Assembly (NCBI GenBank): GCA_963556695.1
Contig: CAUWAG010000006.1
Span: forward strand, 1,426,001 to 1,490,000
Source: Anthostomella pinea
Taxonomy: Eukaryota; Ascomycota; Sordariomycetes; Xylariales; Xylariaceae
Direction of reading: 5' to 3'
Length of the DNA: 64,000 nucleotides
The notes under the pieces are model-generated. The model ran no database searches and had not been told where the DNA came from. It was given only the letters and a program-made list of their open reading frames with translations. Shown here in pieces: positions 22,385 to 33,335 of the stretch (the stretch's first letter is position 1; each line of letters begins with the position of its first letter). The position numbers and the translations under genes are program-made.

Positions 22385-22970
22385 TGAGAATAACGCGGAT
22401 TTATCTGTAAGAAGAAGAGGAGAAACTGATGTCTGTTGGTTGAATGTTGCGGTGGTGAGAATCTGGCCATACATGGAGTTATAAGTAGACTGTTAGATGC
22501 AAATCGTTGTCATTCTTTTGGGCTCTGATGTTTCGACCTTACCTTTTCTTGGCGAACACTTACACCCTTCTAGTTCAGCTGGTTGCCAGCTGCGGCGCAG
22601 CACCGAGATAAAGATGCCCTGATCCTGTCTCTTCGGTGTCAGAAATTGGAATGCACCGCCACTCACTGACGACATCTGACGTGGCTGGCAAGGAGGCGCA
22701 AGCCCGGACTGCGCATGTTGCGCCTGGCCTGTGCAGGTGTCACAAGCTGTTTGTCAGATTTGAGCCAATCGTGAGAGTGAAGTGTGTGTGTAGGGTCCCT
22801 GTCTGGAGTGTCCTCGTGCGACCGTGGCAGTTTTGTGCCAAAGGGGGCTGGATCGGGACGGAACAACTAGGTTCCGTTGTCTACCTGTCAAGGTGCCCTC
22901 TGGGCTCACCTTTAATCCAACACTGTTCGTCTCTGTGCTAGGCTTTGAATGAACGAACTTGGGTTGAAGC

Positions 22971-23950
22971 CAGGGTCTTAAAATTACGATTTGTATTCGT
23001 ATTTCATTTCGTATCGTATCATATCGTATCGTATCGTATAGGATTTTAATACTATATAGTATATTATATACTATTATATATTATGATAAAACTTTTTTAT
23101 TCTATTTAAAACACGTTTTAAAGCTAAAGTTAAATAATTATATTTGATTATTGTTAGATATTGGATCCCAGATATTGTGCCCTTAGGTACAGTACCCGCT
23201 AGGGGGCTGCCAGGGGACCAGTGGATCTACCCTAGCATGGTGCAGTATGGTATTTAGCTGTAGATTAGCCCTGCCAAACATACTTGAGAATGACAACAAC
23301 ATTTGCAGTGACCGCTCACACCCCTAAGGCTTGTGACACTTCTAGAATCTCACAATTATTTTAATATTATAAATATGACGGTACACCCACCTAGTCCCTG
23401 GTTGGGTGACCCACCAGGTCACGTGTAGATTAGATAAAGAAGGAACGAGTGCACCACTTAAGGTATGTACTGCGCTCACTATGCTGGCTTCTTTTTCCTT
23501 CCTTACCTGATTATTTTTGTAATCAACACTAGATTGCAATACAACGCCGCAGGCATCGTGACCATAAAGATATCTAGATATCTAATAAATTATAATATAT
23601 TAATATTAATAGTTATTAAATATAATATAAATATAATATTTATATATACAATATATTTACTTTATGCATAGAAATTATATATATATATATAAATTATAAA
23701 TAAATAATACGATTTTTAAAGCTTGATAGTTATTAAAATGATAATAATATCGAAAAACGCTTAAATATATCTTTAATTATTTTTCTCTCTTTTATGAAAG
23801 ATATATAAGTTATATCAAAAAGTCCTACTTTTACGCCCTTGTTTCATACTATCGTATACAAATCGTATACGATAGTATGGCTTCGTATCGTATCGTATAA
23901 CCTAAATACGATACTTAATACGATACTTAATATCGTATTTTAAGACCCTG
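22971..23950. mobile_element. AT-rich degenerate element with inverted CAGGGTCTTAAAAT ends
   Basis: The left end reads CAGGGTCTTAAAATTACGAT (from 22971); the right end reads ATCGTATTTTAAGACCCTG (to 23950), its inverted counterpart. Inside, TCGTATCGTATCGTATC microsatellite-like runs lie near both ends, the 23580-23800 stretch is almost pure A/T, and a less AT-rich core lies at about 23165-23560. CAGGG-type termini are typical of hAT-family DNA transposons, but I could not see a clean 8-bp target duplication, and no transposase frame remains. The A/T skew fits RIP-type mutation. The core resembles 46378-46535 and may be a separate nested insert. Confidence 0.6.
23405..23565 (+). repeat. Dispersed repeat, copy 1 (LTR-like)
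   Basis: Shares CAGGTCACGTGTAGATTAGA, a downstream TTTTTCCTTCC...TTATTTT stretch and GCCGCAGGCATCGTGACC with 46385-46534. The GTGAC(A) end would suit an LTR end, but no internal retroelement region adjoins it, so a solo LTR is only a possibility. Confidence 0.5.
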
Positions 23951-24627
23951 GCAACATGAAGCTTTATTTATCAGGCCATTCAGCCGGTTGGGCGGCAATG
24001 TATTCACTGGTGATTGTGTTCATGTCTCGACTTCGATGACAGCTGCAACTTGTAAGAAGAACATAGAATAGCGATTTGTTACGCAGGACAAACAGATAAG
24101 TATTCTACCTACCCTCATCATCATTTTGCCGCTGGCCGTAACCTTTGAGGCTTTGACCGAACGGGGTGATGCAGCACGGCTGAAACAAGTTGTGAACAGT
24201 TCTCGCCCGGGCCCTTGCAATCCCCCGGCCGTCTCAGAAGACAGAAAAGCGACGCGCGACACCTACAAACCACGCTAAACTCCGCGCTGCTACAGTGACC
24301 TACAGGAGCTACCACATCCTGCGCCCAGGCCTACCGAGCCACCTAGCCACCTAGCCACCAGTGACGGGCACCTAGAGCAGCCTCTCGCCGCCAGATAATC
24401 TCCATTCCCGCCGCTCCTCTGCCAACCTACCAACCTCTTTCTTCCTCATTCCAACACTCTCCCGCCCACCCGCATACCCGCATACCGACCAGTCAACCCG
24501 ACTTCCATCGTCATAACCACGAACGTATCGAGACTGCATCTGCTGTTGTCTTCCCGACAAGCACCACATCGTCCGCTCGACTTTGAGCCATTCTTTCCAG
24601 ACCGATCCCTCAGCACCAACCGCGACA
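23951..24627. other. Intergenic / synaptobrevin promoter and leader
   Basis: No gene seen. 24310-24627 is rich in CACC/TACC and CT tracts, as in a fungal promoter and 5' leader, and leads into the ATG at 24628. Confidence 0.5.
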
Positions 24628-25488
24628 ATGTCGAACCAAGACACTCCCTACGACCCTTATATCCCGGCTGGCGGCCAGCAAGGCCAGCAACAGCAGGGTG
24701 GCAATGCCAGAACACAGGCGCTGCAGGCGGTAAGTCATCTTGCTTCTACAGACGATTGACTTTGGATGCATTTGTTCCTGGTCGCGAGCCTACAATGTCA
24801 CGAGAAACCCGGTCAGACCGAACGGCCGAAAGCTCTCCAAGCAGCCTTTTTTCTCAACACAACTTGATTTGGTAGCCCGCAGCATTCGGGGTTGATGCCT
24901 ATGCGACTATCAAGATGCGACTAGCTTTCGGTCGATGGAAGCAACAACATGGAGCTGGTCGTATCGATGGGACCTCCTGCGCAGTCGATGGCAATTACCA
25001 TCCTTCAGCCCTCCAGAGCTGCCCAGAAGCCTATCCTTCGGCTACTCTGTCCACACCAAGTGGTTTTGCAGCGTCCGCAAGCACCGGCATCTTCGACTTC
25101 ACAGACACTCGCGATTGGGAACAACCAGCAACGTCATTCGGATGTTACACAGGAAGCTGACAGATGGGGACTTTAGCAAATCGATGACACGGTCGGTGTA
25201 ATGAGAGAGAACATCAACAAGGTCTCTCAACGTGGCGAACGCCTTGACAACCTCCAAGACAAGACCGATAACCTCGCTGTTTCCGCCCAAGGCTTCCGCC
25301 GTGGTGCCAACCGTGTCCGCAAGCAGATGTGGTGGAAGGACATGAAGATGAGAATGTGCCTGATCGTTGGTATCATCCTTCTCCTTGTCGTGATCATTGT
25401 TCCAGTTGGTAAATTGTGTCCTCCATGGCAGAGCCACGATTCGACTCTAACGCGGTTTCCAGTGGTCACAACCACTAAAGGGCACTAA
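24628..25488 (+). CDS. Synaptobrevin-like v-SNARE (Snc1/VAMP type)
   Basis: Three exons, 24628-24729, 25177-25408 and 25463-25488, encode 119 aa. Intron 1 is long for this window (447 nt, GTAAGT...CTTTAG); intron 2 is 54 nt (GTAAAT...TTTCCAG). The N-terminal 34 residues are the short Pro/Gln-rich lead [20 protein letters not shown]. The SNARE motif runs from about 35 to 90 ([20 protein letters not shown]), with the zero-layer arginine at R53 and [20 protein letters not shown] downstream. After the basic WWKDMKMR lies the C-terminal anchor at about 94-113. Known role: R-SNARE on exocytic and endocytic-recycling vesicles that pairs with plasma-membrane syntaxin and SNAP-25-type Q-SNAREs. It is complete for the family (about 110-120 aa) and shows no damage. 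Confidence 0.95.
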
Positions 25489-27290
25489 GCCCTAAGCACC
25501 AGCGCCGCTTGGGTACAACACACATGAATTAGGCAAACTGGTCTTGACGATAGGATGAGAGGTTGATTCTTGCAGGCTATGAGCACCTACGCGATCCTGA
25601 TCATCGATCATGGATCGCACAGCACCGAGGAGTTTGTTTTTTGGGTTTGATGGGTTCTTCTTCACCTCGCATGGACTTATGGAGGTCGGGTCACCACCCG
25701 ACCAAGCACGATGGATATGGGGCTGCGGAGGACCAACTTGTATGTATGATGGCAAGGCGTTTTCCGACTAATTGAGATATCTCATGATCCCGAATACCAA
25801 TCTGCTTCGACCCTCCCCTATGTGGCCTGATGTTTGGCCTGCTGAGATACTACCACATCTTGTGAACCAGCCCGGGTGAGACTTTTGGAACTGCTTACAT
25901 CAGCCTTGAATGTGTCACTGACATTCAAACTTTATGAGATGTTACGGAACCGCCCACGTGACTTTTGGCCTGCAGTCTGCAGTCTTTTCACATGATGGTC
26001 CTTCACATGATCACCCCTACCACTTACATATTTCGACCACCACCGACATTCGTACATATATCAGCCCGCCCATAAATACATTTCCTACAAACAGTTGTCT
26101 CTATACCAGGTACCCCCGTCAGTTCCGACGGACGACTCTGTTCTGCTTATGTAAGGTACGACCTACAACCGGCTACTAGACCGCATTTGATACAAGCCGC
26201 CAAGCTCGCTGCGAGCCTTCAGAGCCGGGCGGCATCCCTGCGGGAGACATTGGGGTTGCTGGATTTGGGAAAGGGGACGGGCAGGAGAGTGAGAGTGTTG
26301 TGATGCGGAGGAGGCTTTCTCCGGACTTGGGCGGGTGCTGGGATAGGGGGGTTGGGGTGAGTACAGGAGAGGGGCCTCCTGGCAGGCCTGATATGAATTA
26401 GTGGGAGCTGGGAGCTGGGAGGTGAGAGGTGAGAGTACTTGCAAGGTCCTTCCAGGTGAGTGAGCCGGTGCCATCCATCCATTTTTCTTCCTCACTGGTT
26501 GCTTGTGCTTGTGCTTGTGGGTTGGTTCGTTCGGGCTTGGGTTGCTTGCTGGTGATGAACTCAAGGAGGGAGGGAGTAAGTGATTATGTTCTTCAACTGA
26601 ATATGCGGTGTTTGCGGCTAACTATCCGACATAGACACTACTTCCAGGTGTGGAGGTCTTTTATCGATGGCATGAGAGGAAGAGCAATTTCTCGAGGCGG
26701 CCTTCGTGGTAAACGATGTCGAAGGACCGCTCCTTGGCTTATTCTCACTGGAAGTGCTGGCGGAGGTTGTTGCTGTTTCGGCATGTCGCCTACCTACGCA
26801 TTACGAGGGGTTTCTCTCTCGAAAGGCTAGAAGGTGGCGGCGGTCTATGGTACAGCATCGAGGGGTTTATGTTCAACTCTCGGCCGCTTCACCGTTCCCT
26901 GATTGGCAGAAAGCGTACCGTCACTGTGGGACTCGTAAGACCCTGCGTACGGATTCCCGCGTCAGACAAAGAGGTCCGGTACTCACACGGAATAATCAAA
27001 TTGTACAGGCATACAGGTTGATTCGACGCTGTTCCTGATTCTTCACGTTGTTGGTGCTCAACTTTCGGCATGGTAGATTTGTTTTAATTGGATACTAGAG
27101 AAGAGCTAACATATTCCCCTAGTCCCCCTTTCTGGTGCAGTACATGGTTGAAGCCGACGCCATCTGTACCGGATGACCACCGCGGCCGATGCGCACCACC
27201 GGCACCACCACCACCACCACCACAACCATCACTACCCCTATCAAGAGAACCACCCATCCCTGAATGAGGGGGGACGCGCCTTCGTATACT
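25489..27290. other. Gene-poor interval
   Basis: Frames are short and mostly low complexity. 26220-26450 is rich in GGGAG/GGTGAG tracts. A (CCA)n run lies at about 27195-27220. Nothing supports a gene. Confidence 0.45.
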
Positions 27291-28080
27291 TTGGATCCGT
27301 GAACTGATTCATTGTCATCGGATTGAACGCTTGCTGCTGCTGGGGCTAGGGCTCCTGATAGCTATATCTAGGCTGTTGAGGGAGCACCCACTCAGCACTA
27401 CCCATGCCACTGTACCGGGCAGCCTGAGGAGGCTCGCTCATCTGTCCTCCCTCCACCGAATCCGTTCTTGTATGATCCGTAAATTGATTCATTGTCATCG
27501 CATTGAATGCTTGCTGGGGCTGGGGTTGGGGCTGGTGATAGCCATATCCAGGCTGTCGGACGGGCCACTTCCACGAAGCACCGACGATACTATCACTGCC
27601 AACGCTGACAGTGCTTCTTCCAAGCCCGGGTGGGTCGGCGTGAAATCATCCCCTTGAATCTGGTGTGCTCCGCCCGGGTATCCCATGTCCGCAATGGCCT
27701 CGAATGCCTCGATCAAGACTTCGAGGTCATACGTATTGACCTTGCACAATTTACTGCTCTCTTTCTTGCCCTTTCCCTTTCCTTTTCCGTTGGCCTTCAG
27801 CTTCGGGTTCAGATCGAAAGCAGTGCGCTCAATCTCCTGGATCACTTTGGCTTCCCATCGCCATTGCGAGCTGCAGCAAATCATTGGGTGCTCGTGAAGC
27901 TATACGCCAGATCCAAGATGATGGACGCCTTCCGAGGTTACCCATGCCACTGTACCGGGCAACCTGAGGAGGCTCGCATCATCTGCCCTTTCCTTTCCAC
28001 CGAATCGGTTTATGTACTTCCTGGAGCCGTAAACTGGTTCATCGTCATCAGATTGAATGCTTGCTAGGACTGTCCGCTGC
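27290..28080. repeat. Three divergent copies of a ~150-bp segment
   Basis: The phrases GATTCATTGTCATCGGATTG, AACGCTTGCTG and CATGCCACTGTACCGGGC followed by CCTGAGGAGGCTCGC recur at about 27295-27420, 27405-27560 and 27940-28075. Read on the minus strand they give variants of QQAFNPMTMNQFTD. A fourth partial copy (GGGGAACCTGAGGAGGCTTG) lies near 33195. Confidence 0.7.
27495..27884 (-). pseudogene. Unidentified coding fragment
   Basis: An open minus frame contains RWEAKVIQEIERTAFDLNPK, a KANGKGKGKGKK basic run, KVNTYDLEVLIEAFEAIADM and FTPTHPGLEEALSALAVIVS. The start is not an ATG in a good context, and the 3' part runs into the triplicated segment. Helical and soluble-looking, unknown family. 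Probably part of the decayed minus-strand gene region that continues to 33.3 kb. Confidence 0.35.
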
Positions 28081-28430
28081 TGGGCATTTTTTCCTGCGGC
28101 CTTGGTCGGACTGTCTCTCCGCATCCTGCCACATCTCCTTCATTGCCATCAGGATCTAGTATGCCTGGAGTACGACGCGTCGAGGGTTTCTCGTGAATCG
28201 AGCTTGGATTCAGGGGTCGCCGCTACTACCAGCTGTAGCTGATAGCCACACCACGGACATCGCGGGCTCTTGGAACAATGTGTGGCCGGGCATCACGGGT
28301 TGCCGGGTCGGTTCTTCCCGGGCGTCACGTGTTGCCAACTTGGCTTGTTCGATTCTTCCCAGGCGTCACGGGTTGCCAACTCGATGACTATTCGGCAGTC
28401 CGAAGCATCCTGTCTTGTGTTGTCACCCCA

Positions 28431-28494
28431 AGACCACCCAGGCTGTTGATGGAGCATCCCCCAGACCACCCAGGATGTTGCGGGGGCATCCGCC
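28431..28494 (-). repeat. Two units of the GC-rich 32-bp hairpin repeat
   Basis: Two 32-bp units, 28431-28462 and 28463-28494, each begin AGACCACCCAGG. Minus-strand consensus of the unit: GGATGCCCCCGCAACA followed by a variable CCTGGGTGGTCTGGG part. Further copies on the same strand lie at about 28910-28960, 29257-29312, 29719-29757, 30266-30297, 30862-30890 and 31178-31205. Confidence 0.85.
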
Positions 28495-29089
28495 CCGTGA
28501 CCACAACGTCGGCGTCATGTGCCGAAGCCTGAGCTTCAAGCTCAATGCTGAATATATAGACTTCCTCGATAGCCACGTGGTATGGCTTGGCATGAAGTTC
28601 GTAGCTCACATTCTTCGGCAAACAAATTGTAAACTCCTGCGGTTCGGTGTGGGCCAGCCGCGATAGCATGAGGCAAGTGTTTGGCCTCAACCTCGCGCCA
28701 GCCCACAGGGTGCTCGGGCTTCAGGTGGGCTCTGGGCGCGCGGAGCACAGACAATTGCCGTGGTGGGTGACCGGTCGAATGCCTCCTAGGCAATTCCCAA
28801 CTCGTAAGTCGTTTTTTGCCGTTCGAGTATATCCGCAAGAACAGCGATTGGCATCAATTCGCCAAGCGGTGTTACGACAGAGGTTCTTGATTTCTGTCAC
28901 CGATCTGAGCCAGGCTGTTGCGGGGCGCATTCCCAAGAACCACCGAGGATGAGGAGGCATCCGCAAGATATCGGAAGCAGTCAAGTAGAGCGTGAGAAAA
29001 AATGACGATAGTTGCGACATGCATCAAGAACGCGAGTGACCATTGGCAGAAGGTGATTGTCTAAAGTAGCTTGGGGGTCCAGACGTTCC

Positions 29090-29500
29090 TGCTAGTCACC
29101 CTTCTCCTGAGAAAAGTACAGTCCCCGAGCATCTATTCGTTGAGATACTACTTGTTGCGTATTGTGTAGTCCACGCTCTTCTCCAAGAGCAGCTTGCAGC
29201 CCATGTACCAATCTGACTTAGCAACCAGGTGAAGGCTCGATTTATAAGCATTCCCCAGACCACCCATGCAGGCTGTTGCGGGGGCATCCCCCGGAGGACA
29301 CCGAATGTCGCGGGGGAGGCACTTCACCGCCTTGTGCAATGTCGAGGCGCGGTTCTTGACGAGGTGGGCCTCATCGCAAACCACGAAATTGAAGCGGGCC
29401 TTAGACTTGGGGCTCATGAGGTCTTCACCACGGTGCTTCATGACCTCGTCAATGATCTTGGACCGGTACCGGACCTGACCTAGCCATCCGGGTTGGCCAT
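29090..29500 (-). pseudogene. SNF2-family helicase relic (DEAH motif II region)
   Basis: The minus strand reads VRYRSKIIDEVMKHRGEDLM, SPKSKARFNFVVCDEAHLVK, NRASTLHKAVKCLPRDI. The FNFVVCDEAHLVKNRAS block is motif II (DEAH box) of SNF2-type DNA-dependent ATPases, where D-E-A-H is followed by x-[IL]-K-N. Immediately after it a copy of the 32-bp repeat interrupts the protein (PPGDAPATACMGGLG). Coding-like sequence then resumes as KSSLHLVAKSDWYMGCKLLL, EKSVDYTIRNK, with TAG stops soon after. Known role of the family: chromatin remodelling or DNA repair translocases. The insertion and stops show it is dead. The gene's other parts are probably among the fragments up to 33.3 kb. Confidence 0.65.
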
Positions 29501-29611
29501 GACGACTCGGAGGGAGGGGAACTCGACGATGCCTAGAGCATCAGGTCGCATCAGATAGTGGGAGAGGGCACTCAAAAGGAAGGGGGACTTAACTCGAAGA
29601 CACTTCTTGAC

Positions 29612-30244
29612 TCAAAGCGAGAAACGACTCGAAGGCCCGGGATCAGCTCCCGAATGTACCAATGGGTTGTCTGCGCAGATCAACTTCTTCCACCGAGGAT
29701 GCTGAGGGAGCTCCCCCAAGGACCACCAGGCTGTTGCGGGGGCATCCGCATCCCCCAAGATCTCAAAGATGGCCTCGCTAGCCTCCAGTCGCTCTTCACG
29801 ACGAAGCAGCTCGTCTTCGCGTGCTTGCAGGCTCGCAGCACTCTCGTTCGCAGTCGTACTGCGGTGGTCCTCCCAATCTGTCCACGGTGGACTCGATATG
29901 TGGCAGTCGTCGGCCTTGTATTTGCCTACATGTAGGTGGCCACCTAGGCAATCGTATTCCCCGGCAAACATATACAGGTTTTCGTTGTACTCCGGGTAAT
30001 GGTACAACGGCACGACGTCCGAGTGCCGTGGCAGATCGTAAAGGATGTCGGTACCGCCCTCCCGGCGCATCACCTTGCGGAACTCAGCGTCCCGTCGAAG
30101 CGCCTGCTTGCACCCCCAGGCCATTTTTCTGAAGTCCGGCGGGCCGAGGTTCTTCACAAGGATCTGATTGTAGCAGTCGCTTTGCCCAAGACTGCTTTGA
30201 AGAGTTGCAGGAACAGGCGTTGACTGTTCTTCTGCACGCAGCAT
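29612..30244 (-). pseudogene. Unidentified 210-codon coding fragment
   Basis: An open minus frame reads YNQILVKNLGPPDFRKMAWG, KQALRRDAEFRKVMRREGGT, DILYDLPRHSDVVPLYHYPE, YNENLYMFAGEYDCLGGHLH. Further on is an acidic/basic heptad-like segment, LQAREDELLRREERLEASEA. Right after this coiled-coil-like segment the frame passes through a 32-bp repeat copy (GDADAPATAWWSLGELPQHP). It has no recognised domain. It lies between helicase-like fragments on the same strand and may be part of the same decayed gene. Confidence 0.4.
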
Positions 30245-30362
30245 CTGAGCTCAGAAAAACGTCCTCCCACCTAGGCTGTTGCCGGGGCATCTGCACCCCC
30301 TGCCAACCGCATGAGGCTCGGCGCTGGTCGTCACCGGATCGGGACTATCGCCGCCCTGAATA

Positions 30363-31860
30363 TCACGGCGAGCTTGAGTATTTTTCTGTCCTGGGGTTGT
30401 CCCGGGGGTTGAGCAAATGGCTGGTCACGGTCTGCTGAGCCGCATTCTCGGTCAGAACCTTGGGCTTTGTCCGTGGCGGCTGTCCCACCCTCTTGTAGTC
30501 AGGACGCTCCAGGCGAACTGCAAGGACCAGGTCATCGACCTTACGAGCTTCGTCATATTGAAAACACACCACACCGTTCTCGAAAAACTCCCAGTGTTTG
30601 CAGCACCAGAGCATGACAAACCATCTCTAGCACTAATGCCAGGGAGTTGGCCGTGAATCGGCCATTATCGCGCAGGCACTAAGGTTGTTAGAACCAGGTG
30701 GATATCTATGAATCACAGCTGCAGTATGGATCCGGGTCGGGTTTCACCACGTCCCAGATCCATTGCCGTGTGGTGTTAGGTGCACGTAAATGTCATGGGA
30801 TAGAAGGGCCAAAGATAGCGAAAATAGGGCGACTTCGGTCTGGAATAGACGGTAGAGCCCCAGACCACCCACGCTGTTGCGGGGGCATCCAACCCCCAGA
30901 CTTCGATGAATATCTGCGAGCCATCTGATGCCCAATTCGTCAATTGACGAGACGTGAGGAAGGCGAGTAGGAACCTGCCTTGTAATCCGCCTGGTCTATT
31001 TGTGTTGGGGCCAGAGACTCGACGTGTCTGTGGTGGTAGTGGGAAGAGGGGCGCTATCACCCGTGTCTGCATTGCGGATTGCGCCGTCGAAGAGCAGCTG
31101 CCGGTAGATGACAGGAGCTTGGCAGTTCGGGTCGAGGGTGTCGAGATCACGCTCGACCTGGGCCTTTTTTTGTACCTAGGTGCTGTTGTGGGGCAGCATC
31201 CCCCATGGTAACCAAAAATTCAAGGTCTCTGACTGTGCTGCCGGCATTGTCCAGAGCCTCATCTGGGACTGTGACTTTGTGGGTAACATCCTGCGCATCA
31301 ACTATGTCGAAACCGGATGACTTGTTCACTCGGATATGGTGAAGCCGGTGTTCATGCTCCTGTTGAACTCATGGCCCCCCTCTGTACACGTCATGGGCTT
31401 ACAGACCATGCTAGGATGAGCACCAGCAGCGCCGCGGATTCCATCGTGTTGACGGCAGTTGACGAGATACCGGCAGCATGCGAAGGGTTGTCGTAGGTGG
31501 CGCACTGGTGTGAAGGTGATCGTTGCAGTTTCGGACGGATCTCGATGAGTAGATACGTATCTACTCTAGGGGTTCCTCCCTTGAAGCACTCCTCCAGCCT
31601 GTTGCTGATGGCCTCTGCGACCCCGATGACACTATCCCTAGACGAGTGCTCAATATTAAAGACATGCCGCAAAGATCAGGCCACCGGTGAGATCTACCCA
31701 GTAACAGCTCCAGCATCGGTCTTGTCCATGTCTGGGTGATACGGGCCAGATGATTCGGTCTCCAGATAAGCTTCAGGATTGATGACCTCGGTGAAGAAGG
31801 GATCATCAGCATCCATCTCGGAATCTCCTGTAGTAAGGTCAGCATACTTGGAACACGACA
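30363..31860 (-). pseudogene. Decayed coding blocks between repeats
   Basis: Minus-strand blocks in changing frames: HWEFFENGVVCFQYDEARKV and DDLVLAVRLERPDYKRVG (30480-30614); KKAQVERDLDTLDPNCQAPV and IYRQLLFDGAIRNADTGDSA (about 31030-31170); FDIVDAQDVTHKVTVPDEAL and RDLEFLVTMG (about 31205-31310); FNIEHSSRDSVIGVAEAISN, RLEECFKGGTP (about 31570-31670); DADDPFFTEVINPEAYLETE (about 31740-31830). A 32-bp repeat copy separates the third block from the second at 31178-31205. Several stops are TAG or TGA in otherwise smooth reading. These look like pieces of one long gene, consistent with the SNF2-type relic at 29.1-29.5 kb, but no further helicase motif is certain. Confidence 0.4.
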
Positions 31861-32151
31861 GCTTATGGAATATCTCTATCGCCTAGTGCTTAACTTTGGA
31901 CTCCATCCTTAGGTAGTGTCTGAAGTGTCCTAAACGGCCCGGGTCACCTCGTTCAGCATAGCCTGTACGTCTATGCCTTGTCGTATTCGTAGACGTACGA
32001 GGTTAGTCGCGTCCACCCAGAAGCATACGTTGATCGTAATGGCCCTGGCCAGGGAGTCTGGACGACGGTCCAAGGTAGACTCGTCCGTCTGGACACCACA
32101 CCATTCTGCTGCAAGAACCAGATCCGTTGTTGGTATGGTCGCCCTTTACCA

Positions 32152-32248
32152 AGACCACCCAGCCTGTTGCGGGGGCATCCGACCCCCAGAGCACCATGTT
32201 GTTGATGGCATCCCCCGGGAGACACCCAATTGTTGCGGGGGCATCCAA
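32152..32248 (-). repeat. Three units of the 32-bp hairpin repeat
   Basis: On the minus strand: GGATGCCCCCGCAACAATTG, GGTGTCTCCCGGGGGATGCC (degenerate middle unit with CATCAACAACA), and GGATGCCCCCGCAACAGGCT ending GGGTGGTCTTGG. They sit inside coding-like sequence, giving DAPATIGCLPGDA and DAPATGWVVL. Confidence 0.85.
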
Positions 32249-32259
32249 CACCTGCTTTG

Positions 32260-33335
32260 CTGTAGTCAGCCGGCTTTGTATGAAGCACATAAAGGGCGGA
32301 TTATAAAAAAGCCACGAGATGCACGAGGGATCGCCGAGTTCGACTGGGCTGTCTTCCAGTATCTACCCCAGGTTGATACCTCCCACAACACCACAAGCAG
32401 TGGCGGATGACCAGTCTGTGGTAGGTTTTCAACGCAGGGTCGGGAGTGAGGCCAGACTCTATGCACCAGCTCGCAATCCTGATCCTCCACCAAGAGAGCA
32501 ACCAAATCTTCTCAGTCTTCCCACTCAACATCCATGCTCGGGAGTGTTCTTGTGTTCGGAGCTCTCAGCACCTACCCGAGCGGTATTGTCGAGTCGCTCC
32601 TGCATGTAGGCCATATGGTCGTATTCCTTGATGGGCTGCACCTTACGATACTGCTAGACATTGAGCGCAGGATAACATTCCAGGTAGGCCTCCACATGTG
32701 CATTGGCTGTCAGATTCGGTCAAGTGAGGCTCACGGCATCTCGGATACTGTACTCGCGAACCAGGAGCTTGTTTGCCTGATAGCGCTTTTCGAGCGTATC
32801 GTCATAACCCTCTGAGTTGCATTGAACCACAAGTTTGGTCACGGTGTTGGCGACTCGTCCGTCGTCGCTGGCAGTCGGGCCACTGTAAAACCGGATTATG
32901 TAACTCCTTATTTTCCTGTCGGCAGGCTGATTCAGGCCATAATATCCCCCATTGCTTCTTTGTCTATTCGAGAATCGATCTGGGCAACCAGATCTTACAT
33001 GATGTTGTGTATGCAGCCTGAAGCTTTCGGAGCTACTCGAAGGTCATACCATGCTTGGGCGAGGCAGAGTGCTCGAAAACGACACCGTCGTTTACAGTCA
33101 GGTCAGTACAGAGGACGTCATAGGCAGTGTGAGGATTGGGACCCACCCAGCCTCTTGCGACAGCATCCCCCAAAGACCACCCATGCCGCCATGACGGGGA
33201 ACCTGAGGAGGCTTGCATCATGTGCGCGCCCCGGTGGTTGATAGACAGCGTCAAGAGTTCCACATCAAGACGCCGTAAACCCTCGAGAGCCAAGCCAAAG
33301 ACAAGGAAATCGTTCCAGGTCGCGGTTCCAACACT
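32260..33335 (-). pseudogene. Decayed coding blocks at the upstream end of the SNF2-like region
   Basis: Minus strand: VGTATWNDFLVFGLALEGLR and RLDVELLTLSINHRGAHMMQ (33180-33335), DVLCTDLTVNDGVVFEHSAS (about 33050-33110), LEKRYQANKLLVREYSIRDA (about 32730-32790), then PIKEYDHMAYMQERLDNTAR (about 32575-32640). Stops and frame changes separate them. The first block is repeated at 8275-8330. No motif identifies the family on its own. Confidence 0.35.

Noticed and set aside
26880..27000. tRNA-like look (GACTCGTAAGAC loop, GGATTCCCGCG)
   Set aside because: The anticodon stem does not pair, and acceptor and T arms cannot be drawn; no tRNA found anywhere in the window by eye.
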